From: Streptomyces sp. cf386
GTDB taxonomy: Bacteria > Actinomycetota > Actinomycetes > Streptomycetales > Streptomycetaceae
DNA: 64,000 nt
Reading direction: 5' to 3'
NCBI RefSeq assembly: GCF_900103585.1
Contig: NZ_FNHV01000014.1
Location: 224,986 to 288,985, forward strand
Part shown: in pieces, positions 50,133-58,567 of the stretch
Layout: each line of letters starts with the position of its first letter
How positions within the stretch are numbered: the first letter of the stretch is position 1
Notes under the pieces: generated by a model
What the model saw: only the letters and a program-made list of their open reading frames with translations
Database searches by the model: none
What the model was told of the DNA's origin: nothing
Made by a program: the position numbers and the translations under genes

Positions 50133-50462
50133 CGGACCATCCGAACTGACATCACCAGCTGACAACAACTGTGGACGCAGGCGGCCTTGACTGATCACGC
50201 ACGCCAAGCCGGCAGAACCGCGAAGGCCCGTATGAGAGGCGCTCGATCGAACTCCTGAAGCGGGTGTCGCAGGTCGCGTTGCAGACGGGGACTGAGAGAC
50301 CACTGTGACGCTGGCGCAAGCTCCAACGCTTAGTCACTGGAGCCCTGACGGGCTCTCAAAAAAGCAAGACTTCGTCCGATTTGGGCCTCAAAGGCGCATG
50401 TGTTGCGCGTTTGATTGGTCAAGATTCAAATATCCCTTGGGGGAACCTTGACGAGAAGCAGC
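50133..50462. other. Relatively AT-rich intergenic stretch before the secreted protein gene
   Basis: No gene supported. It holds a hairpin GAGCCC-TGAC-GGGCTC (50340-50355) followed by an A run, and AT-rich sequence TTTGATTGGTCAAGATTCAA near 50408, likely promoter DNA for the next gene. A 14-mer TGACTGATCACGCA (50188-50201) recurs at 51436-51449. Confidence 0.5.
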
Positions 50463-51374
50463 ATGCCGAGACACATACTGGCCCGCACAGTGGGCGTTGT
50501 CGCGGCAGTCACCGTTGCGCTCGCCGTTACACCGCTGGCGGGCACCGCGCAGGCCCACAGCGCGCAGTCGGGAACGCTCAGCTTCAGCGGCGAACCGGGC
50601 GAGCCCATTTCAGGCGGTCAGTCGTACGAGTACGCGGCTGGAGCGGTTCAGCTGTTCGACGTCCAGGGCAGCCAGGATGAGAACGGCCTTACCGTCGCGG
50701 TAGATGCCGACCAGGGCACGCTCTGGCGTCTCATCATCGCCGCCCCCGATGGTCAGAAGCTGACAGAAGGCACCACGTACACCGGGGCCAAGCAGTGGCC
50801 CTATGCCCAGCCAGGGGATCCGGAACTGCAGTTCAGTGGGACCGACAACGGGACCGAGAAATGGTGCAACACCAGCTCCGGCTCCTTCACTGTCGAGCAC
50901 ATCGCCTTCGGTCCCTACGGCTACGTCCGTGAACTGGACGCCACCTTCGAGCAGTACTGCAACGGATCGGCGGTGCCTCTGCGCGGTGAGATTCACGCGG
51001 CCATGCCCCAGCCTCCGGCTGAACTCGCCGTGGGGGCGAGTACCGACCCCACTGGCACGGTGAATGTCCGAGATGGTCAGATCACCGTCGGTGGCACCGT
51101 GACGTGCAACAAGCCTGCGAGCGTCTCGCTGACCGGACAGGTCTTCCAGATCCAGAAGAACGGAACGCCAGGCGCGTCCTATGAGACAACCGTCGCCTGT
51201 ACCCCGGGCGCGCCCGTCCCATGGTCTGTCAGCCTGACCAGCCAGGAACCTGATACCTCGTTCCGTCCCGGCACCGCGACGGTGCGCAGCAGGGCTCAAG
51301 CGGATGACCGGGACTACCCGGTGACCGTCGACACCGGGCAGCAGGAGTCAGAGGTCACGCTTTCCAAGGTCTGA
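50463..51374 (+). CDS. Secreted protein of unknown function
   Basis: 303 residues from the ATG at MPRHILARTVGVVAAVTVAL; an earlier in-frame start lacks the signal-peptide layout. Signal peptide cleavage is likely after GTAQA. The mature protein is beta-rich, with an N-terminal domain (SGTLSFSGEPGEPISGGQSY) holding Cys near EKWCNTSS and EQYCNGS, and a second Ig-like domain (GQITVGGTVTCNKPASVSLT ... VACTPGAPVPW) with a likely Cys pair. No catalytic motif. It is probably an extracellular structural or binding protein. AT content around its start is higher than in its neighbours. Confidence 0.8.
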   Translation: MPRHILARTVGVVAAVTVALAVTPLAGTAQAHSAQSGTLSFSGEPGEPISGGQSYEYAAGAVQLFDVQGSQDENGLTVAVDADQGTLWRLIIAAPDGQKLTEGTTYTGAKQWPYAQPGDPELQFSGTDNGTEKWCNTSSGSFTVEHIAFGPYGYVRELDATFEQYCNGSAVPLRGEIHAAMPQPPAELAVGASTDPTGTVNVRDGQITVGGTVTCNKPASVSLTGQVFQIQKNGTPGASYETTVACTPGAPVPWSVSLTSQEPDTSFRPGTATVRSRAQADDRDYPVTVDTGQQESEVTLSKV

Positions 51375-51790
51375 CCTCAGGTGGCCACGAGATCGGCCGG
51401 CATCACTGGTTGACAGCAACGCCACCGACCCGCCGTGACTGATCACGCATTCGAGCGCATCGGTCCGACAGGAGTCGACTCAACCGAGCTACGGATCAGA
51501 TCGTGATGGCCTCGGCGCGGCATCGTGCCGAGGCCATCGCTTCTCCGTCGATGAGGGCCGCTTCCTGTTGCAGGGCGGCCCCCCCCGGCACTCCTTCTCG
51601 CGAGCGGAACAGCCACCGAGTCCTAGAAGTCTTCCGGCAAGGCTCAGACATACAACGGCACTCGTCACACAGGACTTTGGTCCCTGGGGCCGCCGCGGGA
51701 CGTGTGCCGGAACCCAACGGGCTGCTTCAAGCTGTACGACACCGGCGCCCGGCCCCGCTCTTACGCCGATGCCCCGCCCGCACGCCCGGG
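51375..51790. other. Gene-free stretch with a terminator and C8 run
   Basis: No supportable gene. It contains the terminator at 51505-51538, the repeated 14-mer at 51436-51449 and a run of eight C at 51579-51586. A leftward frame of 73 codons here has no good ribosome site. Confidence 0.5.
51505..51538. terminator. Strong 12-bp hairpin
   Basis: GATGGCCTCGGC pairs perfectly with GCCGAGGCCATC around a ten-base loop. It could terminate the secreted protein gene from the left and the methyltransferase gene from the right. Confidence 0.8.
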
Positions 51791-52879
51791 TCAGAGCAGC
51801 GGCGTCAGGGTCACCCGGCGGCGATGGAGATCGATGCCGGTGACTTCTACGTCCAGTTCGTCACCGGCGTCGGGGAACGCCGAGTCCGGGAGTGCGTCGC
51901 GGTGCACCAGCCCCTCGACGCCCTCGGCGACGCGTACGAGCACGCCGAACGGGACCACCTCGGTGACCGAGCCGCGGACGACCCGGCCCAGCCCGCGCCG
52001 CGCGAACTCCCTCAGCGGATCCGGCTCCAGGGCCGTGAGCGACAGCCGGACCTGGGGACGGAAGAGCTCGAACGCGAGGACCTCGGCGACGACCTCCTGG
52101 CCGACGTGGACCACCTCGCTGGGGAAGTCGATGCGGTGCCGGGAGAGTTCGGGGATGGTGATGAAGCCCTCGGTGCCGTCGAGGTCCACGAACACGCCGA
52201 AGTTCTGGATGCTACTGACGACTCCCCGTACGACCTGCCCCAGCTCGAAGTTCCGCCACGTGGTCTCGGTCCCGGCAAGCCGACGCCTGGTGCCCACCAG
52301 CGTGGCGAGGTCCTCGGCGAGCGGGATCTCGACGGTCTCCAGCGCGGGATGCCGCAGCCAGTACAGCCGGGCCCGGTCCACCGCGCCCTCGTGCAGCGGC
52401 GGCCAGTCGGTGGCCGGGGTGAAGTCGTCGATCACGATCCGTCCGGCCGGGGCGAGGAGCCGGGCCGGGTCCGCCGGGGTGTCCTCCTCGGCCTTGGCCG
52501 TGCCACCCCCGTCCAGTACCAGCAGGTCGTACGGCCCTTGCTCCTCGATCCGCCTCCAGTCACCGCACACCACCTCCACCTCGGGCCGGTCGGCGAACAC
52601 CTCGGCGGCGACCCGGGCCCGCTCCGGATCCCGCTCCACGCTGACCAGCCGTACGCCGGCCCGGGCCCCCTCCGCGAGCCAGGCCAGCCCCACCCCGCAG
52701 CCCGTCCCGGTCTCCCCGATCACCCGGTCGGCGCCACCGGCCAGGGCTTGCAGCAGGCGGCCCTGTTCCGGGCGACAGGAGTAGGGGAAACCGTGGACAC
52801 GGGCCGCGGTGAGGGCTCGCTCGACGAGTGGGGGGAGGTGAAGTGCCGTGCCGTAGGCGTCCGTTCCGGAGATCGACAT
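51791..52879 (-). CDS. Class I methyltransferase fused to two S1 RNA-binding domains
   Basis: 362 residues from the ATG after GAAGGTGTC. About 1-195 is an O-methyltransferase-like SAM domain, with RPEQGRLLQALAGGADRVIG leading into ETGTGCGVGLAWLAEGA (SAM loop), VSVERDPERARVA (acidic end of strand 2), GDWRRIEEQGPYDLLVLDGG and RIVIDDFTP. Residues about 210-290 (GQVVRGVVSSIQNFGVFVDL) and about 290-362 (GRVVRGSVTEVVPFGVLVRV) are two S1 domains as in ribosomal protein S1. An RNA- or ribosome-directed methyltransferase is the simple reading; no substrate is visible. Confidence 0.88.
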   Translation of the reverse strand: MSISGTDAYGTALHLPPLVERALTAARVHGFPYSCRPEQGRLLQALAGGADRVIGETGTGCGVGLAWLAEGARAGVRLVSVERDPERARVAAEVFADRPEVEVVCGDWRRIEEQGPYDLLVLDGGGTAKAEEDTPADPARLLAPAGRIVIDDFTPATDWPPLHEGAVDRARLYWLRHPALETVEIPLAEDLATLVGTRRRLAGTETTWRNFELGQVVRGVVSSIQNFGVFVDLDGTEGFITIPELSRHRIDFPSEVVHVGQEVVAEVLAFELFRPQVRLSLTALEPDPLREFARRGLGRVVRGSVTEVVPFGVLVRVAEGVEGLVHRDALPDSAFPDAGDELDVEVTGIDLHRRRVTLTPLL

Positions 52880-53081
52880 GACACCTTCTACCACGGCCGC
52901 TGACTCGCTCATCCGACCGTGCTGACCGTGCCGATCGCCGTCCGAGACGCCGGAACAGCGCACATTGCGCACGTCGTGAACTCCTCGCGGAAGCAGGCGT
53001 CATGGCCAACTCGACGCAGACCCGAGGGCGGTGCCGATAGTCCGTCCGCGTTGTCAGTGACGGGTCGTAACCTCCTCTCCT

Positions 53082-53840
53082 ATGGCGATCAACGACGAGA
53101 AGATCACACGGCTGGAGACCGCCGCGACCGCAGGGGATGCCCGGGCTGCTCGGGAGCTGGGACGGCTGCTGAGCCTGACGGTGACGGATGACCCGGAGGC
53201 GGACCAGACCTGGCCCGAAGAGCGGTGGCTGCGTGCCGCGTTGAAGGCAGATCCCCATGACGTCGAGCCCCTGATGCTGCTGGCCGGGCGGCTGGCCCAA
53301 CAGGTCTCCTACTGGGAGAACGGGCTGGAGATGAACCCCGACCTGGTGGGGGAATGCGGTGAGGACGAGGGGACCGTCGAGCGGCGCCGGACTGAGGCGC
53401 AGGAGCTGTACGCCCGGATACGTGCGATCGGTCCCGGTGTTGATTCCGAAGCGGGACTGGACGAGTTGGCCGTCTTGCTCGGGCTGAGTGAAAAGTCTCC
53501 TGCGGAGGACACGTACAGCTTCTACCTGCTGGAGGACGAGGTGTGGAGCGGGGCCGTGGTGCACGCCGCCGTCATCGTCGCCTCCGACCTCGACGAAATC
53601 CGCTGGGCCTGCGACAGATGGCTCGCGCTCTCTGACGGCGGATTCGGCGGTCCGCCCACCCTGCTCACCTACGTGGACGGCTCCGAAGTGAGCTCCATCG
53701 ACCTCAGCGAGCACTCCACGGACGGCGTGGTGGACTGGGTGACTGTCGCCGTCCCCGATCTGACCGGTACCCGGCTGCCCCCAGGACTACCCGTCCCGGG
53801 CCGAGACCTGTACTACGGCTTCTCAGCGCGGGTCGAGTAG
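53082..53840 (+). CDS. Hypothetical protein with SEL1/TPR-like N-terminus
   Basis: 252 residues from ATG. The first ~120 residues are helical with repeat-like AAxAGDARAARELGRLLSLT and EERWLRAALKADPHDVEPLM followed by LLAGRLAQQ. The second half is mixed (YSFYLLEDEVWSGAVVHAAV, DLDEIRWACDRWLALSDGG) and acidic. No catalytic motif. It may act as an immunity- or adaptor-like protein, but that is only layout. It is convergent with the MerR-PP2C gene, 19 bases apart. Confidence 0.72.
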   Translation: MAINDEKITRLETAATAGDARAARELGRLLSLTVTDDPEADQTWPEERWLRAALKADPHDVEPLMLLAGRLAQQVSYWENGLEMNPDLVGECGEDEGTVERRRTEAQELYARIRAIGPGVDSEAGLDELAVLLGLSEKSPAEDTYSFYLLEDEVWSGAVVHAAVIVASDLDEIRWACDRWLALSDGGFGGPPTLLTYVDGSEVSSIDLSEHSTDGVVDWVTVAVPDLTGTRLPPGLPVPGRDLYYGFSARVE

Positions 53841-53859
53841 GCAACGTCCCTTCCTCCCC

Positions 53860-54945
53860 TCATGCCGCCCCCTCCACCACATCCGCCACCACACAACTCA
53901 CGTTGTCCGGCCCACCCGCCTCGTTCGCCGCGGCGATCAGCGCGTGTACGGCGGTGTCAGGCGCCGGCGTGGAGTTGAGGAGGCGGCGGATGTCCGCGTC
54001 GGGGACGACTCGGGAGAGGCCGTCCGAGCAGAGGAGGTAGCGGTCGCCGGGCTCGGCGTCCTGGAGACGGAGGTCGGGGGTTGCGGGGGTGGTCGGGGAG
54101 AGGGACTTGAGGAGCAGCATGCGTTGGGGGTGGGTTGTCGCCTCCTCCGGGGTCAGGCGGCCCTCGTCGATCATCGACTGGACCACCGTGTGGTCGTCGG
54201 TGATGCGGAACAGGGCGCCGTCGCGGAGCAGGTACGCGCGGGAGTCGCCGATGTGGACCAGGGCGAGCCGGGAGCCCGTCCACAGCAGTGCCGTCAGCGT
54301 CGTGCCGGCGTCCTGCGCGGAACCGGCGCCGGCGCCGTTCGCCGCGTCCTGCACCGCCTCCGTCGCGCCCCGCACCGCCTCCTCCAGCAGGTTCAGGACG
54401 TTGCCCGCCGGGAGTTGCTCCTCTGTGTCCAGGAAGCGCAGCGCCTCCACCGCCGCGCCGCTCGCGGGAGCGCCCGCGGGGCCGTAGCCGTCGGCCACCG
54501 CGAGCAGCCGGGTGCCGGCGTAGGCCGTGTCCTGGTTGGCGGGGCGGACCCGGCCTCGGTCCGAGTGGGCGGCGTAGCGCAGTTCCAGCATGGTGGTGTC
54601 CTTCCTCGGTTCTGTGAGCAGTTGTCCGACGAGGAACTCGGCGAGGTCGCGCCGCGCGGCCGTCTCCGTCTCGACCTGCGCCCAGTAGGCACGGATCTCG
54701 CGGGCGGCGTCGGGCGGTCGCAGGGCGCACACCTCACGGATGCGGGCCAGCGGCATGCCGAGTCGGCGCAGCCACGCCACCAGGCGGGCCTGCTCCAGCT
54801 GGGCTACGGCGTAGTACCGGTACCCGGTGTCCGGGTCGACCCGGCTGGGCCTCAGCAGCTCCAGCTCGTCGTACAGCCGCAGTGCCTTCGGCGACAGCCG
54901 GCAGGCCTTCGCGAAGGCCCCGATCGTCAGCATGTCCTTGCGCAT
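53860..54945 (-). CDS. MerR regulator fused to PP2C protein phosphatase
   Basis: 361 residues from the ATG after GGAAGGGATCGGG. Residues 1-75 are a MerR winged helix (MLTIGAFAKACRLSPKALRL then YDELELLRPSRVDPDTGYRY). A short coil follows. About 118-355 is a PP2C/PPM domain with DRGRVRPANQD, LLAVADGYGPAG (usual form ADGMGG), GTTLTALLWTG, HIGDSRAYLLRDG, LLCSDGLS and the terminal GGPDNVSCVVADV, so the metal-binding Asp residues are all present. The fusion would bring a Ser/Thr phosphatase to DNA or let phosphorylation state control transcription. It is divergent from the ATP-grasp gene, and may autoregulate. Confidence 0.92.
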   Translation of the reverse strand: MRKDMLTIGAFAKACRLSPKALRLYDELELLRPSRVDPDTGYRYYAVAQLEQARLVAWLRRLGMPLARIREVCALRPPDAAREIRAYWAQVETETAARRDLAEFLVGQLLTEPRKDTTMLELRYAAHSDRGRVRPANQDTAYAGTRLLAVADGYGPAGAPASGAAVEALRFLDTEEQLPAGNVLNLLEEAVRGATEAVQDAANGAGAGSAQDAGTTLTALLWTGSRLALVHIGDSRAYLLRDGALFRITDDHTVVQSMIDEGRLTPEEATTHPQRMLLLKSLSPTTPATPDLRLQDAEPGDRYLLCSDGLSRVVPDADIRRLLNSTPAPDTAVHALIAAANEAGGPDNVSCVVADVVEGAA

Positions 54946-55076
54946 CCCGATCCCTTCCGGTTCCTCGCTCCGATGCTGTGGCTTGACCAAAGGTGAAGGT
55001 CAAGGGGCCTGTCCCGGTTCCGAAACCGCTTGTTAGCCTGCGAAGCGCTCAACCGTCTCCGATGGAGGAACCCGCC

Positions 55077-55976
55077 GTGCCCCGCATAGCCCTCGTCACC
55101 TGCCGCCCAGGCCCCGACATCAGCGTCGACCGCGACCTCCCGGTACTGGTGCGGGCGCTGCGGGAAGCCGGGGCCGAGGCGGACTCCGTGTACTGGGACG
55201 ACGACGCCGTCGAGTGGGACGGTTACGACCTCGCCGTGATCCGCTCCACCTGGGACTACAGCTGGCGGTCGGCGGAGTTCCTGGCGTGGGCGGAGCGGTG
55301 CGGCAAGCTGACGCGGCTCGCGAATCCCGCCGAGGTCGTGCGGTGGAACGCCGACAAGCGGTACCTCGGCGCGCTCGCCGAGGCCGGGGTGCCCGTCGTG
55401 CCGACCCGCTACTTCGCGCCCGGTGACACCCCCGAGCTGCCCGAGGGCATCGAGTACGTCGTCAAGCCCACCTCCGGCGCGGGCGCGCGGTTCGCCGCCC
55501 GGTACACGCCCGACGACCACGACACGGCCGTACGGCAGCTCGCGCGCATGCACGCCGACGGGTTCACCGCGATGGTGCAGCCGTATGTGAAGGGCATCGA
55601 CGTCAGTGGGGAGAGGGCCCTGCAGTTCTACGGCGGGCGCCTGCTGCATGCCAGCCGCAAGGGGGCCGTCCTCAGTCTCGGGACGCCGTACGACGAGCGC
55701 AAGGTCGCCCATCCCGGCCTCGAACCCTGGACCCCGACCCCGACCGAACTCGCTGTCGCCGAGCGCGCCCTGGCCGCTGTACCGGAGGCTCCGGAGTTGC
55801 TGTACGCGCGCGTGGATCTCGTCGACGGGGAGGACGGGCCGGGCGGGGAGCCTCGGGTGATGGAGCTGGAGCTCGTCGAGCCGAATCTGTTCCTGTCACT
55901 GCATGCCGGGTCGGTGACGCGGGTGGTGGAGGCGATCGTGGCGGCTGCGGCTGCGGCTGCGGCTGAGGTTCGGTGA
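55077..55976 (+). CDS. ATP-grasp family ligase
   Basis: 299 residues from the GTG after GGAGGAACCCGCC; an in-frame ATG at 55062 is the alternative. RimK/glutathione-synthetase-like fold: IALVTCRPGPDISVDRDLPV, DGYDLAVIRSTWDYSW, IEYVVKPTSGAGARFAARYT (ATP-grip Lys and Gly-rich loop), YVKGIDVSGERALQFYGG, LLYARVDLVDGEDG and VMELELVEPNLFLSLH (metal-binding Glu/Asn). Such enzymes join an amine to a carboxylate using ATP. The substrate is unknown. The C-terminus is a run of Ala from GCGGCT repeats. It is convergent with the SLOG gene, 15 bases apart. Confidence 0.88.
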   Translation: MPRIALVTCRPGPDISVDRDLPVLVRALREAGAEADSVYWDDDAVEWDGYDLAVIRSTWDYSWRSAEFLAWAERCGKLTRLANPAEVVRWNADKRYLGALAEAGVPVVPTRYFAPGDTPELPEGIEYVVKPTSGAGARFAARYTPDDHDTAVRQLARMHADGFTAMVQPYVKGIDVSGERALQFYGGRLLHASRKGAVLSLGTPYDERKVAHPGLEPWTPTPTELAVAERALAAVPEAPELLYARVDLVDGEDGPGGEPRVMELELVEPNLFLSLHAGSVTRVVEAIVAAAAAAAAEVR

Positions 55977-55991
55977 CGGGGTAGCGAACCG

Positions 55992-57107
55992 TTACTGGCG
56001 GTCGGTGGTGCCGGTGCCGGGTGGGCCCGGTGGCTGTCCGACCGGCGGCACCGGAGGTTCCGGCGCCGCTCCCGAGCGCAGGCGTTCGAAGACCAGGTCG
56101 AAGGTGAAACCGGCGCTGAACCCCAGGGGCAGGGTGAAGAACAGGAGTCTGCGTACGTCGAGTTCGTCGAGCAGGGTGGGCACCGTGAGCAGCTGGGACG
56201 CCACGTAGAGGAGGACGGAGACGACTCCGGCCCCTAACCCCCGTACCGCCGACCTGGCCCACTGATCGGTCGTCTCGAAGGAGCTGCGGATCACCGCGCC
56301 GGCCATGGCCGCCAGCAGCGGCGTCACCACCAGCACGCCGAGCCGGCGGCCCGTCGCGGGGCCGGGCTCACCGGCGAGGGCGAAGCCCAGCAGGGAGCAG
56401 ACCAGGAGCAGCAGGGCGACCGTCAGGCCCAGGCCGGTGGAGAGTGACGCCCGGCGTGCGGATCGGTCGCTGTCCCGCAGCCACTGCGCGCGGCGCTGCC
56501 GCTGCCGGTCGAGGCACTCGACGAGCCGGCGGGCGGAGTCGGGCCGCCAGTCCTGGCCGAGCAGGGTGATGTCGTCGTCGGTCGTGTCGTTGCGGACCTT
56601 GTCGAGGTTGACCCACACCTGGCCCGCCCCGCCGCCGAACGCGGCGACCGGGAGCAGCGGGATGCGCTGGGACAGGGCGATGACCCCGGCCACCCGGGTC
56701 GACTGGCCGCCGCCGACGAGCAGCATCGCGTCGAGCGAGGGCAGCGTTCGATAGAAGGAGACCTCCCACTCCGGGCTGGTGTCCCGCACCGTGCGCACGG
56801 CCACCGAACTGCCCTGCGGCAGGGCGAAGTCGGCGTCGCGGTGCCGGGGGACGTGCGCGAAGATCGTGCCACCGTTCTCCTGGGCGGCGTAGCCGTGGAC
56901 GACGTCGTACTCGACGTACTTCGGTTTCGCGGAGAACACGGCGAGGTCGTAGCCGGCCAGGGCGAGTTGACGGCCCAGCTCGCGGCAGGCGGCGGGGGCG
57001 GTGGCGGGGTGTTTCAGTTCGGGTGTGAACGCTCGGGTGGAGTCGACGCTGCCGACGATCGCGATGACCGGGCGGGCTTCGGTCCGTGCTCTGTCGGGTG
57101 ACACCAT
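55992..57107 (-). CDS. SLOG-domain nucleotide sensor with four-helix membrane effector
   Basis: 371 residues from the ATG of MVSPDRARTEARPVIAIVGS; an upstream start would add a basic stretch not seen in the family. Residues 12 to about 200 are a SLOG/LOG-type Rossmann domain: VIAIVGSVDS, ELGRQLALAGYDLAVFSAKP, SLDAMLLVGGGQSTRVAGVI (GGG loop at 132-134) and LLPVAAFGGGAGQVWVNLDK. After a basic linker there are four transmembrane helices (about 227-245, 256-272, 283-300, 310-325) and a Pro-rich tail. In conflict systems SLOG domains bind nucleotide second messengers and TM helices act as pore effectors. It is transcribed away from a TIR-MoxR operon, sharing its promoter region. Assignment is by motif reading. 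Confidence 0.85.
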   Translation of the reverse strand: MVSPDRARTEARPVIAIVGSVDSTRAFTPELKHPATAPAACRELGRQLALAGYDLAVFSAKPKYVEYDVVHGYAAQENGGTIFAHVPRHRDADFALPQGSSVAVRTVRDTSPEWEVSFYRTLPSLDAMLLVGGGQSTRVAGVIALSQRIPLLPVAAFGGGAGQVWVNLDKVRNDTTDDDITLLGQDWRPDSARRLVECLDRQRQRRAQWLRDSDRSARRASLSTGLGLTVALLLLVCSLLGFALAGEPGPATGRRLGVLVVTPLLAAMAGAVIRSSFETTDQWARSAVRGLGAGVVSVLLYVASQLLTVPTLLDELDVRRLLFFTLPLGFSAGFTFDLVFERLRSGAAPEPPVPPVGQPPGPPGTGTTDRQ

Positions 57108-57334
57108 CCGTCTGATTACCCGCCTTTCCCGCGTTCTCCGCCGACCGGCGATCCGCTGCCTCCGGGAGACTTTCCGGCTGCTGGGCCGGCCACACGTAAA
57201 TGCCATATATACGGACCGTCAATTCGTCGACATAGTGCCGAGTTGACCTATGTCCCTATCACCTGTCAACCTCTCCGTCCTACAGGGACGGGTGAGTCCC
57301 TACTGGGCACGTGCGGCAGGACGGTAAGTGGTCG
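57108..57334. promoter_or_regulatory. Divergent promoter region of SLOG-TM gene and TIR operon
   Basis: Contains an AT-rich patch TGCCATATATACGG near 57201, rare in this GC-rich DNA. TTGACC lies at 57243 on the right strand and TTGACG near 57211-57216 on the left strand. An inverted repeat AGGGAC-GGGTGA-GTCCCT (57284-57301) lies just before the TIR gene, and GTCCCTA occurs at 57252 and 57296. These could be promoter and operator elements; exact -10 boxes are not clear. Confidence 0.5.
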
Positions 57335-58567
57335 ATGGCGATCACCTTCATCAGTCACAGCTCGGCGAAGACCGAAGAGGACCAGGCGAACGCCGATTCG
57401 GTGCGGACCGAACTCATGAAACGGTTGCCGGACCTCGGCTGGGAAGTCCGGGTGGACGACACCCTGACGCCCGGAGCGGCCTGGCGGTCGGATCTCTACA
57501 CCTGGATGGCCGACTGTGACGCGGCGATCGTCCTGGTGAACACGGACGGGCTGACGTCGACCTGGCTGAAGCGCGAGGTCAACATCCTGTTGTGGCGGCA
57601 GTCGGTGGGGTCCCGCCTGGTCATCGTGCCCGTGCTGCTGAGCGGCCTCACGCCGCGGGAGCTGCGCCGCTCGGAGCTGTCCCACCTGGCCGATCTGCAG
57701 TGCATCGTGCAGGACGACACGGGCGGCGAGGACGTGGTCTCCGTGATCGTCCGGCGGCTCGGGCGGCTGGGCACGTGTGCGGACACTTCGGCGATGCGTT
57801 CCATGACGGCCAAGATCGAACACTGTCTGGACGGGGTGACCGACCGGTTCACGCTGCGGGCCATGGCCGGCGCACTCGGCGCCGAGGGGGACTGGCGGTT
57901 CCCCACCGCCGAGGAGGAGCGCCGTCACATCGCGCACCAGTGCCTGGCCCCGGTGTCCACCCAGAAGGTGCCGTCGGCCGTCAACGAGGTCGAGTTCTTT
58001 CTCGCGCTGGACCGGCTGAACAAGCTCATCACCCTGCTGCTGCCCACGTGGATCGACCCCGTGGACGTACGTCTGCTGCTCCCCGGTGACGGCCAGGTCG
58101 TCGCCACCCTGGCCGGCGCCTGGACCGACACGGCCCGACAGCACATCCACCGCGCCTCCTGCTTCTCGGGCGGCTACTGGGCCCAGGCGGTCTCCCTGGT
58201 GGCGGGCGAGGCACAGGACGAGGAGCACAGGGAGGCCTGCCTGGCCGCGGTGCGCGCGCTGCTGAAGTCGGACGACGAGAACGACGCGCCCATCGACGGC
58301 GAGGTGCTCTTCCTCGTCCTCGACCCCGCCGGCACCGAACTCGGCGTCGTCGGGAAGCTGGTGCGCACCCTGATCGGGCGGTTCTCCTGGCTCAACGTCA
58401 TCGTCCTCACGGACGAGGCCGATCCCGTGGCGCTGGGCGGTCAGAGCGCCCGCACCCTGCACATTCCGCTGCAGCCCGGCGCCGAGCGGCAGGTGGCGCG
58501 GACCAGTCGGGCGCTGGGCGACATCCGCGCCCGGCACCTCGGCCACGGAAAGGACCAGGCGCCGTGA
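57335..58567 (+). CDS. TIR-domain protein
   Basis: 410 residues from the ATG of MAITFISHSSAKTEEDQANA; a GTG eight codons upstream is possible. The TIR domain covers about 1-130: FISHSS strand-loop, LGWEVRVDDTLTPGAAWRSD, WMADCDAAIVLVNTDGLTST and WLKREVNILLWRQ, where Glu81 sits at the NADase catalytic position. The remaining 280 residues are helical and unassigned, ending in a strand-rich part (GEVLFLVLDPAGTELGVVGK). TIR domains of defence systems cleave NAD or make cyclic ADP-ribose signals. It is the first gene of a four-gene operon. The next gene overlaps by GTGA. Confidence 0.9.
   Translation: MAITFISHSSAKTEEDQANADSVRTELMKRLPDLGWEVRVDDTLTPGAAWRSDLYTWMADCDAAIVLVNTDGLTSTWLKREVNILLWRQSVGSRLVIVPVLLSGLTPRELRRSELSHLADLQCIVQDDTGGEDVVSVIVRRLGRLGTCADTSAMRSMTAKIEHCLDGVTDRFTLRAMAGALGAEGDWRFPTAEEERRHIAHQCLAPVSTQKVPSAVNEVEFFLALDRLNKLITLLLPTWIDPVDVRLLLPGDGQVVATLAGAWTDTARQHIHRASCFSGGYWAQAVSLVAGEAQDEEHREACLAAVRALLKSDDENDAPIDGEVLFLVLDPAGTELGVVGKLVRTLIGRFSWLNVIVLTDEADPVALGGQSARTLHIPLQPGAERQVARTSRALGDIRARHLGHGKDQAP

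Noticed and set aside
51579..51586. Run of eight C as a frameshift in a broken gene
   Set aside because: No frame on either side shows recognisable protein, so there is no gene to be broken.
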